The position numbers and the translations under genes were made by a program. Under the pieces are notes generated by a model. That model ran no database searches. It saw only the letters and a list, made by a program, of their open reading frames with translations, and was not told the DNA's origin. Positions 8,579 through 17,159 of a stretch of DNA of 37,737 nucleotides are shown here, piece by piece; the stretch's first letter is position 1; every line of letters starts with the position of its first letter. This DNA comes from CAYYYP01 sp964475985. GTDB taxonomy: Bacteria; Bdellovibrionota; UBA1018; CAYHWW01. The DNA is taken from contig CAYYYP010000035.1 in NCBI GenBank assembly GCA_964475985.1, positions 1 to 37,737 of the forward strand, in the 5' to 3' direction.

Positions 8579-8989
8579 TTAGTGAAGGGTTCGTTCTTGA
8601 AAGTGCCTGGACGACGCCGGAGCCGCATCATCGTCGAAACACGTGAACTCGAGTTCGCCACCATTTTTTAGGATGGTGACGGCCCATACTTTTCCATGGG
8701 CTTTCCCGAAAAGATGGGTATCGAGTTTCAAGTAAAATTTCTGTTCGACCTTTTCATCGCGCGTAACGCTGAGCAAACCGCTTTCGATGAGGAAAAATTG
8801 CAACTCGCTGGCGCTCATTCCTTGAGCGTTGTTGTAGTCGCGGCGAAACTGGTCCAATTCAAAATAGATCTCTGGCTGATAGGCAAACAAGGTTGCAAAC
8901 CAGTTGTGCAGGATTGAGTTCAATCGATTGTATTCAGCGGCATTCCCTGCGTTGGAATCGGAATTTTTTAAACTAGATGTTCGCTCCAT
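8579..8989 (-). CDS. Small protein of unknown function
   Basis: I do not recognise this 136-residue protein. It is soluble, has no signal peptide or membrane segment, and is acidic. A helical middle (residues about 18-75, with NWFATLF and ELDQFRRDY) is followed by a strand-rich tail (VWAVTILKNGGELEF) and a charged end. It is likely real: GGAGGTGG lies six bases before the ATG, and no other frame there is plausible. It converges on motB with 21 bases between and has its own 77-base upstream region. A role in motility is possible from position only. Confidence 0.7.
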   Translation of the reverse strand: MERTSSLKNSDSNAGNAAEYNRLNSILHNWFATLFAYQPEIYFELDQFRRDYNNAQGMSASELQFFLIESGLLSVTRDEKVEQKFYLKLDTHLFGKAHGKVWAVTILKNGGELEFTCFDDDAAPASSRHFQERTLH

Positions 8990-9001
8990 GATCCACCTCC
9001 G

Positions 9002-9026
9002 TTAACTGTCCTACTTTCAGAGTTAA
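9002..9026. promoter_or_regulatory. Weak dyad upstream of the small unknown gene
   Basis: TTAACT (9002-9007) and AGTTAA (9021-9026) form a 6-bp dyad with a 13-base spacer. It lies just upstream of the Shine-Dalgarno of the gene starting at 8989. It could be an operator, but it is short enough to arise by chance. Confidence 0.25.
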
Positions 9027-9066
9027 TGGTGCCGAGCAAAGAAGCAAGAGATCCAACAAAATAAAT

Positions 9067-10026
9067 TCATAGCACTAACAGGCTTTGATAGAATCCAAGC
9101 ACTTCCTTGGCGACCTCATCCCAAGTCCGCACTAAAGGATTTGCTCGGGGTTCATATTTCACGCAGTTCATCACAGCCCTTTGCAAACCTTCCGGATCTC
9201 GGGGGTCGACGCCAAACGCCGCATCGTATCCATAATTTCGGAGGCGGCGGGTCAGCTTAAAATTTGTGATAATGGGTATTCCAATGGCCATGGCTTCCCA
9301 AAAGATAAGGCCATCGGATTCATAAAATGACGGGGCAAGCAGGCAGGCTGACTTTGCCATGAGTTGACTGACTTCGAGGCTAGTAAGTGGCCCCGTAAGA
9401 TGCAGGAGATTTTCTTTAATTAAATTAACTTCGTTTTCAAATCCATCGCCCGGTACGGCGACTAACCTGGGCATCGACACTTTGCCTTTCCACGCGCGCT
9501 TAACAAGCCTAGCATTCTTCACAAAATCGGAGCCTCGACCTACAAAAAGCACATAGACATCTTGGGGGTTTGACGCGATCCAAAGCGCTTTCTGGGATAA
9601 AAAATCATCCGTAACTCCGCCAGAAATCACCACCGTCTTTTTGGAGGATGTTGGAAAAAAATAACGCTTCGCCTCCCGTTCGACATCTTTTGAGACACAG
9701 ATGAGGCCATGCGCTCTTTTAACAGCCTGCCTCTCACGCAAGGAAGCCTTCGCTGCTGATAAACTATAAAATTCGCGGCATGCAAGGGCCCTTCCCACTG
9801 ACGTGCCATGCAAAGTATGAACATGAAGCACATCCTTTTTTTGCACACTGTCCTGGGCATGGGTGTGCAGAATAACATTACCAGATGAAGGAATTTCCTC
9901 AACCGACGTGACGATCCTCGCATCGCAACCGATTTTTACCAACGCTGATACAAGGCATTCGATGTGTTTTTCCACCCCTCCAATGGCGAGGGACCGCGGC
10001 CAATAATGAAGCACCTTTAAACTCAT
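9067..10026 (-). CDS. GT4-type glycosyltransferase
   Basis: This is a 319-residue GT-B fold glycosyltransferase of the GT4 type, which transfers a sugar from a nucleotide-sugar donor with retention. The N-terminus has the acceptor-side signature SLAIGGVEKHI, and the C-terminal donor-binding region has the E-x7-E motif in ESDGLIFWE followed by AMAIGIPII. LFVGRGSDFVKN corresponds to the inter-domain hinge. It has no membrane segment and probably acts at the inner face of the inner membrane. It overlaps the preceding glycosyltransferase by four bases (ATGA), making it the last gene of a three-gene surface-glycan operon. Donor and acceptor cannot be predicted. Confidence 0.88.
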   Translation of the reverse strand: MSLKVLHYWPRSLAIGGVEKHIECLVSALVKIGCDARIVTSVEEIPSSGNVILHTHAQDSVQKKDVLHVHTLHGTSVGRALACREFYSLSAAKASLRERQAVKRAHGLICVSKDVEREAKRYFFPTSSKKTVVISGGVTDDFLSQKALWIASNPQDVYVLFVGRGSDFVKNARLVKRAWKGKVSMPRLVAVPGDGFENEVNLIKENLLHLTGPLTSLEVSQLMAKSACLLAPSFYESDGLIFWEAMAIGIPIITNFKLTRRLRNYGYDAAFGVDPRDPEGLQRAVMNCVKYEPRANPLVRTWDEVAKEVLGFYQSLLVL

Positions 10027-11201
10027 ACAAGGCTCCCGCTATCAGATTCTTTTACGGCAGCTAGTAGTTTTGAAATCCGTGTAGGCCAATCTCGCCTTTG
10101 TGCCCAAGCAATATTTTTCGCCCGCGACTCAATAGAGCGCTCAAGGGAAAGTCCGTTTGCTCGTAAAATTGCGACCTCTGATATAACTGATGTCAATTGA
10201 TCACCCACCAAAGCCCCGCTTTGCTCAAGCTGCATATCGCCACTCCACCGACCAGTGCGGGTCCAAACATGCGCGCCGGAGGCGCAGGCCGTAAGAAAAG
10301 ATGATCTTCGTTCGGAAACGCCCCCGGGAAAAGGGAGCACAACCATGTCTGAGCCTAATAGAATCTGTTGAAACTCGGCATCTGCTCTGTCCTTAAGATA
10401 CGTGAAATTTTCTCCCCACTTTTTTTTACATTCTTGAAGGATCATTTTTAGAAAAGTTTCATCTTCAGGGGTAGGACCCTGACCACCCACTAAGAGTAAA
10501 TGCGTAGGCCCACCGGCCTGAAGTTCGCGACTTAGTGTCAATATATCTTCAATTCCTTTGCCGCTGGTCACGAGCCCAGGGATCGTCAGAACTAAACTAC
10601 TAGGCCATTTTTGATTTTTAAAGTTTTTACTAATCTCTGCTCTCGCGCGGGAAATTTCCGCCGTGAAATGCTGGACTGAGACTTGGGAAAATTCTTGGGT
10701 TTGGGAAAGGGGCGGCGCAAGATGAATTTTAAACATGGGCTTATTCAGCCATTTTAGCGCGAACTGAAGAGCTGAAAAATCTGGCGCAGTATTTACGATC
10801 AGAATGTCGCAGAAAAAAACCGCGATCATTGCCCGGAGCTTCCAATGCCAAGGCGCTTCAAAAAATTCATGCAAGACCAGTACGAATTTAGTTTTGGTTC
10901 GAAGGGAGTTCCTTCGCCAAAACCAAAGATGCACAAATAAATTCCAAACGGGCCTACGATCTAAGATGGAAGGAATGTGCACGAGCAACACCTCCGGAAG
11001 ATTCTTTCGATCTGAATCCAGCGCCATTTGCCTAAAATGCGTCCCCTCATTCCTGGTCTTTGGCTGCAAAAATAACACCTCGGCCGGAATATTTTTTGAT
11101 TTAAAATATTCACGTAATTGCCGGCCTTCTTCCTTAGCAAAGGATGCAATGGAACAAGCTTCGTTTTGCGGAGATGCTACGACTTCCCAAAAGTTGATCA
11201 T
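10023..11201 (-). CDS. Glycosyltransferase, GT4-like
   Basis: This 392-residue protein is a second GT-B glycosyltransferase. LTIPGLVTSGKGIEDIL starts the C-terminal half, GGQGPTPEDE corresponds to the nucleotide region, and LPFPGGVSERRSSFLTACASG matches the donor-site block seen in many GT4 enzymes. A hydrophobic helix near residues 122-140 (AMIAVFFCDILIV) may dip into the membrane. It overlaps the epimerase gene upstream and the next glycosyltransferase downstream by four bases each, so the three are translated together. The probable function is adding a sugar to LPS core, O-antigen or another surface glycan. Confidence 0.82.
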   Translation of the reverse strand: MINFWEVVASPQNEACSIASFAKEEGRQLREYFKSKNIPAEVLFLQPKTRNEGTHFRQMALDSDRKNLPEVLLVHIPSILDRRPVWNLFVHLWFWRRNSLRTKTKFVLVLHEFFEAPWHWKLRAMIAVFFCDILIVNTAPDFSALQFALKWLNKPMFKIHLAPPLSQTQEFSQVSVQHFTAEISRARAEISKNFKNQKWPSSLVLTIPGLVTSGKGIEDILTLSRELQAGGPTHLLLVGGQGPTPEDETFLKMILQECKKKWGENFTYLKDRADAEFQQILLGSDMVVLPFPGGVSERRSSFLTACASGAHVWTRTGRWSGDMQLEQSGALVGDQLTSVISEVAILRANGLSLERSIESRAKNIAWAQRRDWPTRISKLLAAVKESDSGSLV

Positions 11202-12253
11202 AAATAATGTTTGAGAAACCTTTGGTAGAACTCCAAAGTCCGATCAAGCCCTTTTTCAAAAGATACCATTGGCTTCCTTTTCAATATTTCGTTGGCGAGT
11301 TTAGTTTCTGCGATTAAATCACCCGTTTCAATTGCCTTGCGATCCGCTGGCCAGGGTACGAATTCAAGGGTCGAACTGGGAACTCGGTCGACCAGCATTT
11401 TTGCACATTCTTTAAAGGGAAGTGGGTTGCCCGAAGCTAAATTAAATATACTGTAGGGAATCGCCTGATCAAGGACCCTTGCGGCAGTGCGAGTTTCTTC
11501 AAAAGCGTAAAGCCCACAGCGCAAAAGTGCGCCGACGGCGTCATCAATATGCAGATAATCCCTTAGCTGTTCGCCGGTGCCAAAAATTTTTATGGGCTTT
11601 TTTTGCAGGGCAAGGCTCATGAACCAGTTGAGGATTCCATATTTACCGCTTCGCATCTGGTGCCTTGGCCCATAACAGTTAGTGAGGCGGGCGGTAACAA
11701 ACGGAATTCCGTGGACCCTTGCGTAAACTGCACCGTAATATTCTACGGCCATTTTATTTACGCCATAAACGTCCGTAGGGTTTGGCAACACATTCTCCGA
11801 TGCCGGGTTCTGGAGTGGAGCGCCAACTACTGCACGGGTACTGACGTAAACAAATCTAGGGGAAGTTCCCCTTTTTGTTTTTTGAATTTTTGCTTCTTCG
11901 AGTAATCGTAGCGAGCCGAGGTTATTAAATTCTAAATCAAGCCAAGGGTTCACCATGCTATCCACATGAGAGCACTGAGCCGCCGCATGAAAAACCAGGT
12001 CAATATCTTGCATTGCTTCCCGAACCTTATGCTCATCGCAGATACTTCCATGAATCACTTTGAGGTGGTCTTTGTCTTCGATCTCCTCAAGATTAAACTG
12101 GTTAGCGCCGTAATCCGGGTGAAAGTTATCCAACACCGTGACGTCCGCGCCTGAGCTGACTAGGGCATGAACTAGGTTGCTTCCGACAAAACCTGCCCCG
12201 CCCGTGACCAAGACACGAAGGTTCTTGTATCGATCCACAAATTCGCTCATCAT
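11198..12253 (-). CDS. NAD-dependent sugar epimerase/dehydratase (extended SDR)
   Basis: This 351-residue extended short-chain dehydrogenase acts on nucleotide sugars. It shows the Rossmann motif GGAGFVGS (18-25), the catalytic pair Y163 and K167 (YGVNK), and the conserved RLTNCYGPRH segment. LRDYLHIDDAVGALL is the usual late motif of UDP-glucuronate or UDP-glucose epimerases. The usual catalytic STSSVYG block reads STRAVVG here, so an Arg sits next to the Ser/Thr pair. It is first in the operon with two glycosyltransferases and probably makes the donor they use. AGGAG lies 11 bases before the first of two ATGs. Only 25 bases separate it from the divergent GT9 gene, so the two share one short promoter region. 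Confidence 0.88.
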   Translation of the reverse strand: MMSEFVDRYKNLRVLVTGGAGFVGSNLVHALVSSGADVTVLDNFHPDYGANQFNLEEIEDKDHLKVIHGSICDEHKVREAMQDIDLVFHAAAQCSHVDSMVNPWLDLEFNNLGSLRLLEEAKIQKTKRGTSPRFVYVSTRAVVGAPLQNPASENVLPNPTDVYGVNKMAVEYYGAVYARVHGIPFVTARLTNCYGPRHQMRSGKYGILNWFMSLALQKKPIKIFGTGEQLRDYLHIDDAVGALLRCGLYAFEETRTAARVLDQAIPYSIFNLASGNPLPFKECAKMLVDRVPSSTLEFVPWPADRKAIETGDLIAETKLANEILKRKPMVSFEKGLDRTLEFYQRFLKHYL

Positions 12254-12278
12254 GATATTTTAGGCTCCTAAGTAAAGA

Positions 12279-13352
12279 ATGATAAACACAACCTACCCTG
12301 AGAAAATTCAAATAGGCATCGTAAAGCTAGCCGCTATTGGCGACATTGCCATGACTTTGCAGGCTCTGAAAAGTATTTCCATTCCCGAAAACATAGGGCT
12401 TGTTCACTGGTTTTGTGGCGCGCGTTACTGCCCTTTGGTTAAAGAAGCCTTTCAGATTTTAGAAAAGGAACTGAAGTTTAAACTGGTCCTGCATCCCATC
12501 GACGAACTGGCCTTGCTGAAGGGTTCGGTTTTACAAAAAATAGTGGCTGCGTATGCGCTTTTTTCTCAGATGGCCGCGTTATCTTTAGACGCAGTTTTTC
12601 TTTTGCATCAGGACCGTCGGTACCGCGCCGTCTGTAGCTGGTTTTACGGTGGGCAAATATTTGGGATAAGTACGTCCAAAAATCCGGACACTCCCATTCA
12701 CGAAGTGGAAAAATACCGGCGCTGCTTCCTAGAATTTTTTCATGGCCAAAAATTAATGAAAATTTCTCAGGCGACTTTCAGTCCACCTGTTGGTCCATTA
12801 ACCATTGGGGTGCTTCCCGGCGGAGGCGTAAACGCTCAAAATCCGTTTGAAGAAAAGCGTTGGCCTCACTGGAGCCGGTTTTTGGAGGAACTTGCGCAGT
12901 TCCCAAATGAAGCGGTAGAAAAAATCTTGGTTTTCGGTGACCAGTCCGATCTTAAATTTTTTGAGGACTTAAAATCCGCTAGCGGATTACTTCAACAAAA
13001 AACTTCACGCTTTGAGCTGGTCCGTGCCGCTTCTTGGCAAGAGACACTTTTAAAAATCAAGTGCGTAGACCGATTCGTGAGCGTCGATACTGGCCTGGCC
13101 CATCTGGCGGCACTTATTATGGAACGACCTGACCAAAAAATCGTTACGCTTTTTGGACCTACAGACCTTAGAGTTTGGTCGCCAAGCCCCTTCAGTGTTG
13201 CACGTACTGAAGTCCTCTCTACGCAGAAGGAATGTTCGCCCTGTTACGCGAATGACGGAATTTTTACTCCTTGTCCGTTACAGGGCAAACACCATCGTTT
13301 TTGCATGACGGACCTTAGCGTCACGTCCGTAATTCAAGCCGTCATGTCATAA
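12279..13352 (+). CDS. GT9-family heptosyltransferase-like protein
   Basis: This 357-residue protein belongs with ADP-heptose:LPS heptosyltransferases, which build the inner core of LPS in the cytoplasm. It has the N-terminal GIVKLAAIGDIAMTLQAL segment (family KxSxLGDV), IGVLPGGG in the donor domain, and the hallmark VSVDTGLAHLAA followed by TLFGPTD near the C-terminus. A cysteine cluster (CSPC, CPL, CMTD) in the last 50 residues is also typical. It stands alone on this strand, divergent from the epimerase/glycosyltransferase operon. Its last 11 bases overlap the end of the converging sigma-54 activator gene. Together with the GmhB half of the fusion at 3433-4974 it supports a heptose-containing core. 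Confidence 0.88.
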   Translation: MINTTYPEKIQIGIVKLAAIGDIAMTLQALKSISIPENIGLVHWFCGARYCPLVKEAFQILEKELKFKLVLHPIDELALLKGSVLQKIVAAYALFSQMAALSLDAVFLLHQDRRYRAVCSWFYGGQIFGISTSKNPDTPIHEVEKYRRCFLEFFHGQKLMKISQATFSPPVGPLTIGVLPGGGVNAQNPFEEKRWPHWSRFLEELAQFPNEAVEKILVFGDQSDLKFFEDLKSASGLLQQKTSRFELVRAASWQETLLKIKCVDRFVSVDTGLAHLAALIMERPDQKIVTLFGPTDLRVWSPSPFSVARTEVLSTQKECSPCYANDGIFTPCPLQGKHHRFCMTDLSVTSVIQAVMS

Positions 13353-14442
13353 GGTCGGGGATAGTTGCTTGTTCCAGGCCTTGCATACGGCGCCAATCAA
13401 TATTGTGCCGTTTGATTTTTTCGGCGAGCGAAACCTTATTTAGGCCGATTCGCTTACTAGTAAGGTTGATTTTGCCGTTACAGAGCCTCAGCATTCGCTC
13501 CAAATAGGTTCGTTCAAAATGATTTTTTGTCTCATGAAAATTAAGGGAAATGGGTAGCTCCAAAGCACCAACCGCCTTTGCGGCACTCACATAGGAATCG
13601 TCCGAAAAAATCTCACAAACACTTTCATCAGCAATGAAATCTTCGCTTAAATCAATCGTCCCTTCCACTTTCTCTTCATTTGTCCGTTGCGTAACCGCAT
13701 CCGGAAATGATTTCCAATGGAGCTCCCGGCTCACTTCCATACCCACCGCGAACTCCAGTGCGTTCTCAAGTTCACGAACATTTCCCGGCCAAGGGTATTC
13801 CGTAAGGCCTTGCTCTGCGTCCTTGGCAATCCTCATGCTGTCACGGCCCACTCGCTGACAAATTCCTTCTAATAAAACTTTGCAGAGTGGCAGGATTTTA
13901 TCCTTCCTCATTCGCAACGAAGGCATCTCAATCCGAAACACGTTAAGCCTGTGATATAAATCCTCCCGGAATTCGCCCTTTTCAACGCTGGTTTTAAGAT
14001 CTTTGTTTGTAGCAGCAACGATTCTAACATCTACTTCGACTTCGCGATTTGATCCCACCGGCGAAAAACGTTTGTATTGAATGAAATCAAGCAGCTTAGC
14101 TTGGAGCCTTGGGGAGACCTCACCTATTTCATCTAAAAATACAGTTCCGCCATGGCAAATTTCAAACCTTCCTACTCGCTTCAAATCAGCGCCCGTAAAG
14201 GCTCCGCGTTCGTGCCCAAAAAGCTCTGACTCCAATAGATTTTCGCTCAGCACCGGCAAATTCACTTTGTGAAATTTGCCCAGCCTTCGTTTGGGACTCA
14301 ATTGATGTGCAAGTTGAGCAAGTCTCGTTTTACCCGTTCCGGTTTCCCCCGTGATCAGGAGGTTAGAATCCATGGCATTGGAAGCCATGAGTATGCTGCG
14401 TTGGGACACGCTTAATGTTTCAATTAGATTTTCATTTGCCAT
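13342..14442 (-). CDS. Receiver-less sigma-54-dependent transcription activator
   Basis: This 366-residue bacterial enhancer-binding protein hydrolyses ATP to open sigma-54 promoters. The AAA+ domain begins almost at the N-terminus: Walker A GETGTGKT (32-39), the sigma-54-contacting loop GAFTGA (80-85), Walker B VFLDEIG (D104, E105), and an arginine-containing WPGNVREL block. A Fis-type helix-turn-helix fills the last 45 residues (ERMLRLCNGKINLTSKRIG). No receiver, GAF or PAS domain precedes the ATPase, so activity must be set by expression level or a partner, as in PspF. GAGG six bases before ATG 14442 fixes the start, and a sigma-54 promoter lies just upstream. The frame remains open to 14484, but that would cover the promoter. 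Confidence 0.92.
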   Translation of the reverse strand: MANENLIETLSVSQRSILMASNAMDSNLLITGETGTGKTRLAQLAHQLSPKRRLGKFHKVNLPVLSENLLESELFGHERGAFTGADLKRVGRFEICHGGTVFLDEIGEVSPRLQAKLLDFIQYKRFSPVGSNREVEVDVRIVAATNKDLKTSVEKGEFREDLYHRLNVFRIEMPSLRMRKDKILPLCKVLLEGICQRVGRDSMRIAKDAEQGLTEYPWPGNVRELENALEFAVGMEVSRELHWKSFPDAVTQRTNEEKVEGTIDLSEDFIADESVCEIFSDDSYVSAAKAVGALELPISLNFHETKNHFERTYLERMLRLCNGKINLTSKRIGLNKVSLAEKIKRHNIDWRRMQGLEQATIPDLMT

Positions 14443-14474
14443 TGTATTCCTCTTTCGATTGGAGAGGACAGCAA

Positions 14475-14490
14475 AGCAAGGCACGTGCCA
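14475..14490 (-). promoter_or_regulatory. Sigma-54 promoter
   Basis: The minus strand reads TGGCAC-GTGCC-TTGCT. It matches the TGGCAC-N5-TTGC core exactly, with the GG (-24) and GC (-12) elements ten bases apart. Transcription would start near 14464, about 22 bases before the ATG of the receiver-less activator and just before its GAGG ribosome site. A short dyad, ACGGA-AA-TCCGT (14504-14515), lies a little upstream and could be an activator site. This was the only site of this quality found between genes in the window. Confidence 0.82.
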
Positions 14491-14568
14491 TGCAAACCTA
14501 GCAACGGAAATCCGTATGAAATTACGGGATTTAAAAATCTGTCCAGTGGCCTCTACCGCGGCATGTCT

Positions 14569-16011
14569 TCAGTGAATGCCATGGTTGTTCAGCTTCGAAT
14601 ACAAATGACTACGACTCATGCGAATGGTTTTGCTGAACTTAGACATGTTCGCTCCATGACGAAGGTAAAGTTTTTTTAGAAGTTTGCCCTCAATAAAAGT
14701 CATATACGCATGGAAGTCAAAATCCTCTAAGTCGCAAACGGCATCTGCAACATTGCTGACGGCAGTTTCAAGACTAGCGGGCGCGCCAACTTCTTCCGTC
14801 AAAACTTGGGGCAGATTTCCGAGAATGCGGGCTGGCAGGTCTTCTTTTTCAATGAGGCTGCGATCGGATACCGCAGTGCACAGGTATGCCATCACGTTTG
14901 AGAGCTCACGAATATTTCCTGGCCAAGCGTAATCCTTTAAAATCACTAAAGCTTCGTCACTGAAGGTCATTTCCTGATTTTCGATGCGGTGAATGTAGAG
15001 AAAGTGTTTAAGAAGCTCTGGAATATCTTCTCGACGCTCGCGCAGGGCAGGAACCCTAATTGGGAAGACGTCGATACGATGAAGAAGGTCATATTTGAAC
15101 TCGCCCTTCTGGGACATTTCTTCAAGGTCACGATTGGTTGCGCAGATCACGCGAAAATCTAGCGGAATGACCCGCTTAGAGCCCAACCGGCGGATTTCTT
15201 TTTCTTGCAGGACCCTCAATAACTTTACTTGGATGTCCAAGGGCATGTTGGCGACTTCATCGAAATATATTGTACCGCCATTGGCTTCTTCGAAAAGACC
15301 TCGCGTTTGGCTCATGGCGCCGGTGAATGCGCCTTTTTCGTGCCCAAAAAGCAGACTTTCCGCCATGGTGCTAGTGATCGTTGCGCTGTCCACGGAGACA
15401 AATGGAGAACTGTCGCCGGCGGCGATATGCCTGGCTACCAGCTCCTTGCCGGTACCGGTTTCACCGTATATCAATACATTTACTTTAGATCGTTTAACTT
15501 TTTCAATGGTGTCTTGCAGGTTTTTTGCGGCTAGGGAATTGCCAATGATGGGGTCTTTTTGCAAACGTCGGCGTCGATCTTGAGTGTAATGTTCACGATC
15601 GTTTAAGAGCTCGCGCCGCCTTAGAACGGCATCAATTTGAATCAGCAGTTGATCAACCGAGTAGCCCTTAAGCAGATAACCGGAAGCACCGGCTTCAATG
15701 GAACGCAATGCTAAGGACCGATCCGCATTTCCGCTCACGACGATAACATCCATTTCAGGCTGGGCTGTTTTCAATAGAGGAAGTAGTTCAAGTCCTTCGT
15801 CCTCGGCTTTGGAAAGATTCATATCGAGCAAAACAATATCGAAGGTTTTGCTTTGCACTAAAAATTTAGTCTCATCCGGGCTGAAGGCACTCAGGCATTC
15901 AAATTGGTCTCGGAGAGCGTTTTTAAGGGACAGATGAATAGAGGGGTCATCATCTATAATGAGAAGTTTTTTGCGCGTCGCAGTATTTACAATGCTCATG
16001 GCAGGGCGCAT
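14569..16011 (-). CDS. NtrC-family response regulator, sigma-54-dependent
   Basis: This 480-residue protein has the three NtrC modules. The receiver (residues 14-130) has acidic residues D20/D21, phosphoacceptor D63 (LLDMN), S93 and K115. The AAA+ domain (about 153-385) has Walker A GETGTGKE (183-190), GAFTGA (228-233), a GGTIYFDE Walker B and WPGNIREL. A Fis-type DNA-binding helix-turn-helix ends the protein. No sensor kinase is adjacent, so it is an orphan regulator. In the receiver LLKGY replaces the more common LKP. Two ATGs (16011, 15999) are possible, neither with a good ribosome site. The gene lies 78 bases upstream of a sigma-54 promoter on the same strand, making it the obvious candidate to activate the next gene. 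Confidence 0.93.
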   Translation of the reverse strand: MRPAMSIVNTATRKKLLIIDDDPSIHLSLKNALRDQFECLSAFSPDETKFLVQSKTFDIVLLDMNLSKAEDEGLELLPLLKTAQPEMDVIVVSGNADRSLALRSIEAGASGYLLKGYSVDQLLIQIDAVLRRRELLNDREHYTQDRRRRLQKDPIIGNSLAAKNLQDTIEKVKRSKVNVLIYGETGTGKELVARHIAAGDSSPFVSVDSATITSTMAESLLFGHEKGAFTGAMSQTRGLFEEANGGTIYFDEVANMPLDIQVKLLRVLQEKEIRRLGSKRVIPLDFRVICATNRDLEEMSQKGEFKYDLLHRIDVFPIRVPALRERREDIPELLKHFLYIHRIENQEMTFSDEALVILKDYAWPGNIRELSNVMAYLCTAVSDRSLIEKEDLPARILGNLPQVLTEEVGAPASLETAVSNVADAVCDLEDFDFHAYMTFIEGKLLKKLYLRHGANMSKFSKTIRMSRSHLYSKLNNHGIH

Positions 16012-16046
16012 CTACCATAACATGACTAGTTTTCTCAAGTTTTGTC

Positions 16047-16784
16047 TTAACTTGCGGCTGAATAATCCAGTTCTAGGGACTCGCCACAGCCCAAAACTTC
16101 GGCCGTTATGCGCCAGGTTTTGCTCATCTTTTTACAGTCTTGGATGAGGCTCTCTAAGGCGTACGCGATTTTTAAATCATTCTCATAGGTAAGGGCCAAC
16201 TCCACCCAAATCACTACGACATCCGGGTACCTTCCGCTCAGCCATTCCAAGGCCTGAACATATTCAAGGGGTGGAGTGGAAAGTGGCGGGTAAAACAAAT
16301 CCCAATCAACCGGCGGCCGGGTCTCTTTTTGCCAAAATTTTATCATGCCTGGAAGAAGTCTATCGACGAGAGAGGCTGTCTCTAAAGTTTGCCAAATTTC
16401 GCGGTTGGTCTCTTTTGCGTTCAAGTCTTCAACCCAAAGCTTCCCTGGCCTTAACGGGTCCCGATATGCGCAGTGGGATTTTCCCGCGTTTTTAGCGTCC
16501 CGCTTAAGTTCGTCCAGGGTCAAAGCACCAATGGGCCCTAAAATTTGATTTGGCTTATATCCTAAGTGGGAAAGCACGTGTGGATTGGTGAGATCTAATA
16601 CATGGCCATAAGTTCGGTTTTTGGGATTCACTTTCCCAGTATAAAATGAGGCGGCTCCGAAAATCTTTGGGCAGAATGTCCCTAGGCCGAAGTATGCTCG
16701 GCAGAAAGGATCCCACCAATGGCGATGATAAATAAAAAGACTTTGGAAAAGCCGAGCGCGTTTGTAACCGAGCATCCGGATCAT
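16047..16784 (-). CDS. Protein of unknown function
   Basis: I do not recognise this 245-residue protein. It has no signal peptide. It is rich in Trp, Tyr and Pro, with an aromatic N-terminus (YHRHWWDPF), a short hydrophobic GPIGALTLDELKRD block near residue 86 and a helical C-terminal third. No catalytic motif stands out. The reading frame is the only plausible one across 16047-16718. The start is doubtful: the ATGs at 16784 and 16775 have no ribosome site and lie inside the divergent thioesterase gene, giving a 66-base head-to-head overlap. A GTG at 16631 is the next candidate but would remove 51 residues. It lies 35 bases upstream of the response regulator gene on the same strand. Confidence 0.6.
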   Translation of the reverse strand: MIRMLGYKRARLFQSLFIYHRHWWDPFCRAYFGLGTFCPKIFGAASFYTGKVNPKNRTYGHVLDLTNPHVLSHLGYKPNQILGPIGALTLDELKRDAKNAGKSHCAYRDPLRPGKLWVEDLNAKETNREIWQTLETASLVDRLLPGMIKFWQKETRPPVDWDLFYPPLSTPPLEYVQALEWLSGRYPDVVVIWVELALTYENDLKIAYALESLIQDCKKMSKTWRITAEVLGCGESLELDYSAAS

Positions 16785-17159
16785 TTTGGGGAACTACTGG
16801 GATACAAAGTGAATAAGTTGGACCGTAAGAAGGGGCTGGCGAAAGTATCTTTGCCTTTAAAAGAAAAACACCTTTCTTTAGCCGGACGAATTCATGGCGG
16901 GGTGGTTGCGGCCTTTATCGACTTTGCCTGTGGGGCAGCGACATTCACAACGCTGCAAAAAGGTGAATCCTGCGCAACGGTTGAGATGAAAATTAATTTT
17001 TTAGCGCCTCTGGACGCCGGGCAGACCCTTACGGCCGACGCGCGAGTGGTCTTCCGCGGTAAAAAATTAGCGGTGATTCAAACGGAAGTTTATCGCAAAG
17101 GAGATAAAAAACCAGTTGCCTTGGGGCTTGCGACGTTTCATGTTTTCGTTCCTAAATAA
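16719..17159 (+). CDS. PaaI-type hotdog thioesterase
   Basis: This 146-residue single-domain hotdog protein belongs to the PaaI/YdiI type of acyl-CoA thioesterases. The helix-capping HGG motif is at 59-61 (GRIHGGV), followed by the conserved aspartate D68 in FIDFACG and the strand EMKINFLAPL. Such enzymes hydrolyse aromatic or medium-chain acyl-CoA in the cytoplasm as tetramers; the substrate here is unknown. AAAGGA precedes the ATG at 16719 by about nine bases, and a second ATG lies at 16725. The Omp85-like gene begins on the base after its stop codon, so the two are co-transcribed and probably coupled. Confidence 0.88.
   Translation: MAMINKKTLEKPSAFVTEHPDHFGELLGYKVNKLDRKKGLAKVSLPLKEKHLSLAGRIHGGVVAAFIDFACGAATFTTLQKGESCATVEMKINFLAPLDAGQTLTADARVVFRGKKLAVIQTEVYRKGDKKPVALGLATFHVFVPK

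Noticed and set aside
9067..13352. Glycan genes as a horizontally acquired island
   Set aside because: Base composition and gene style match the flanks, and there are no mobile elements, repeats or tRNA at the edges.
15095..15583. 162-residue frame opposite the response regulator
   Set aside because: It is a shadow of the conserved AAA+ domain; the composition is Ser/Arg-rich and there is no ribosome site.
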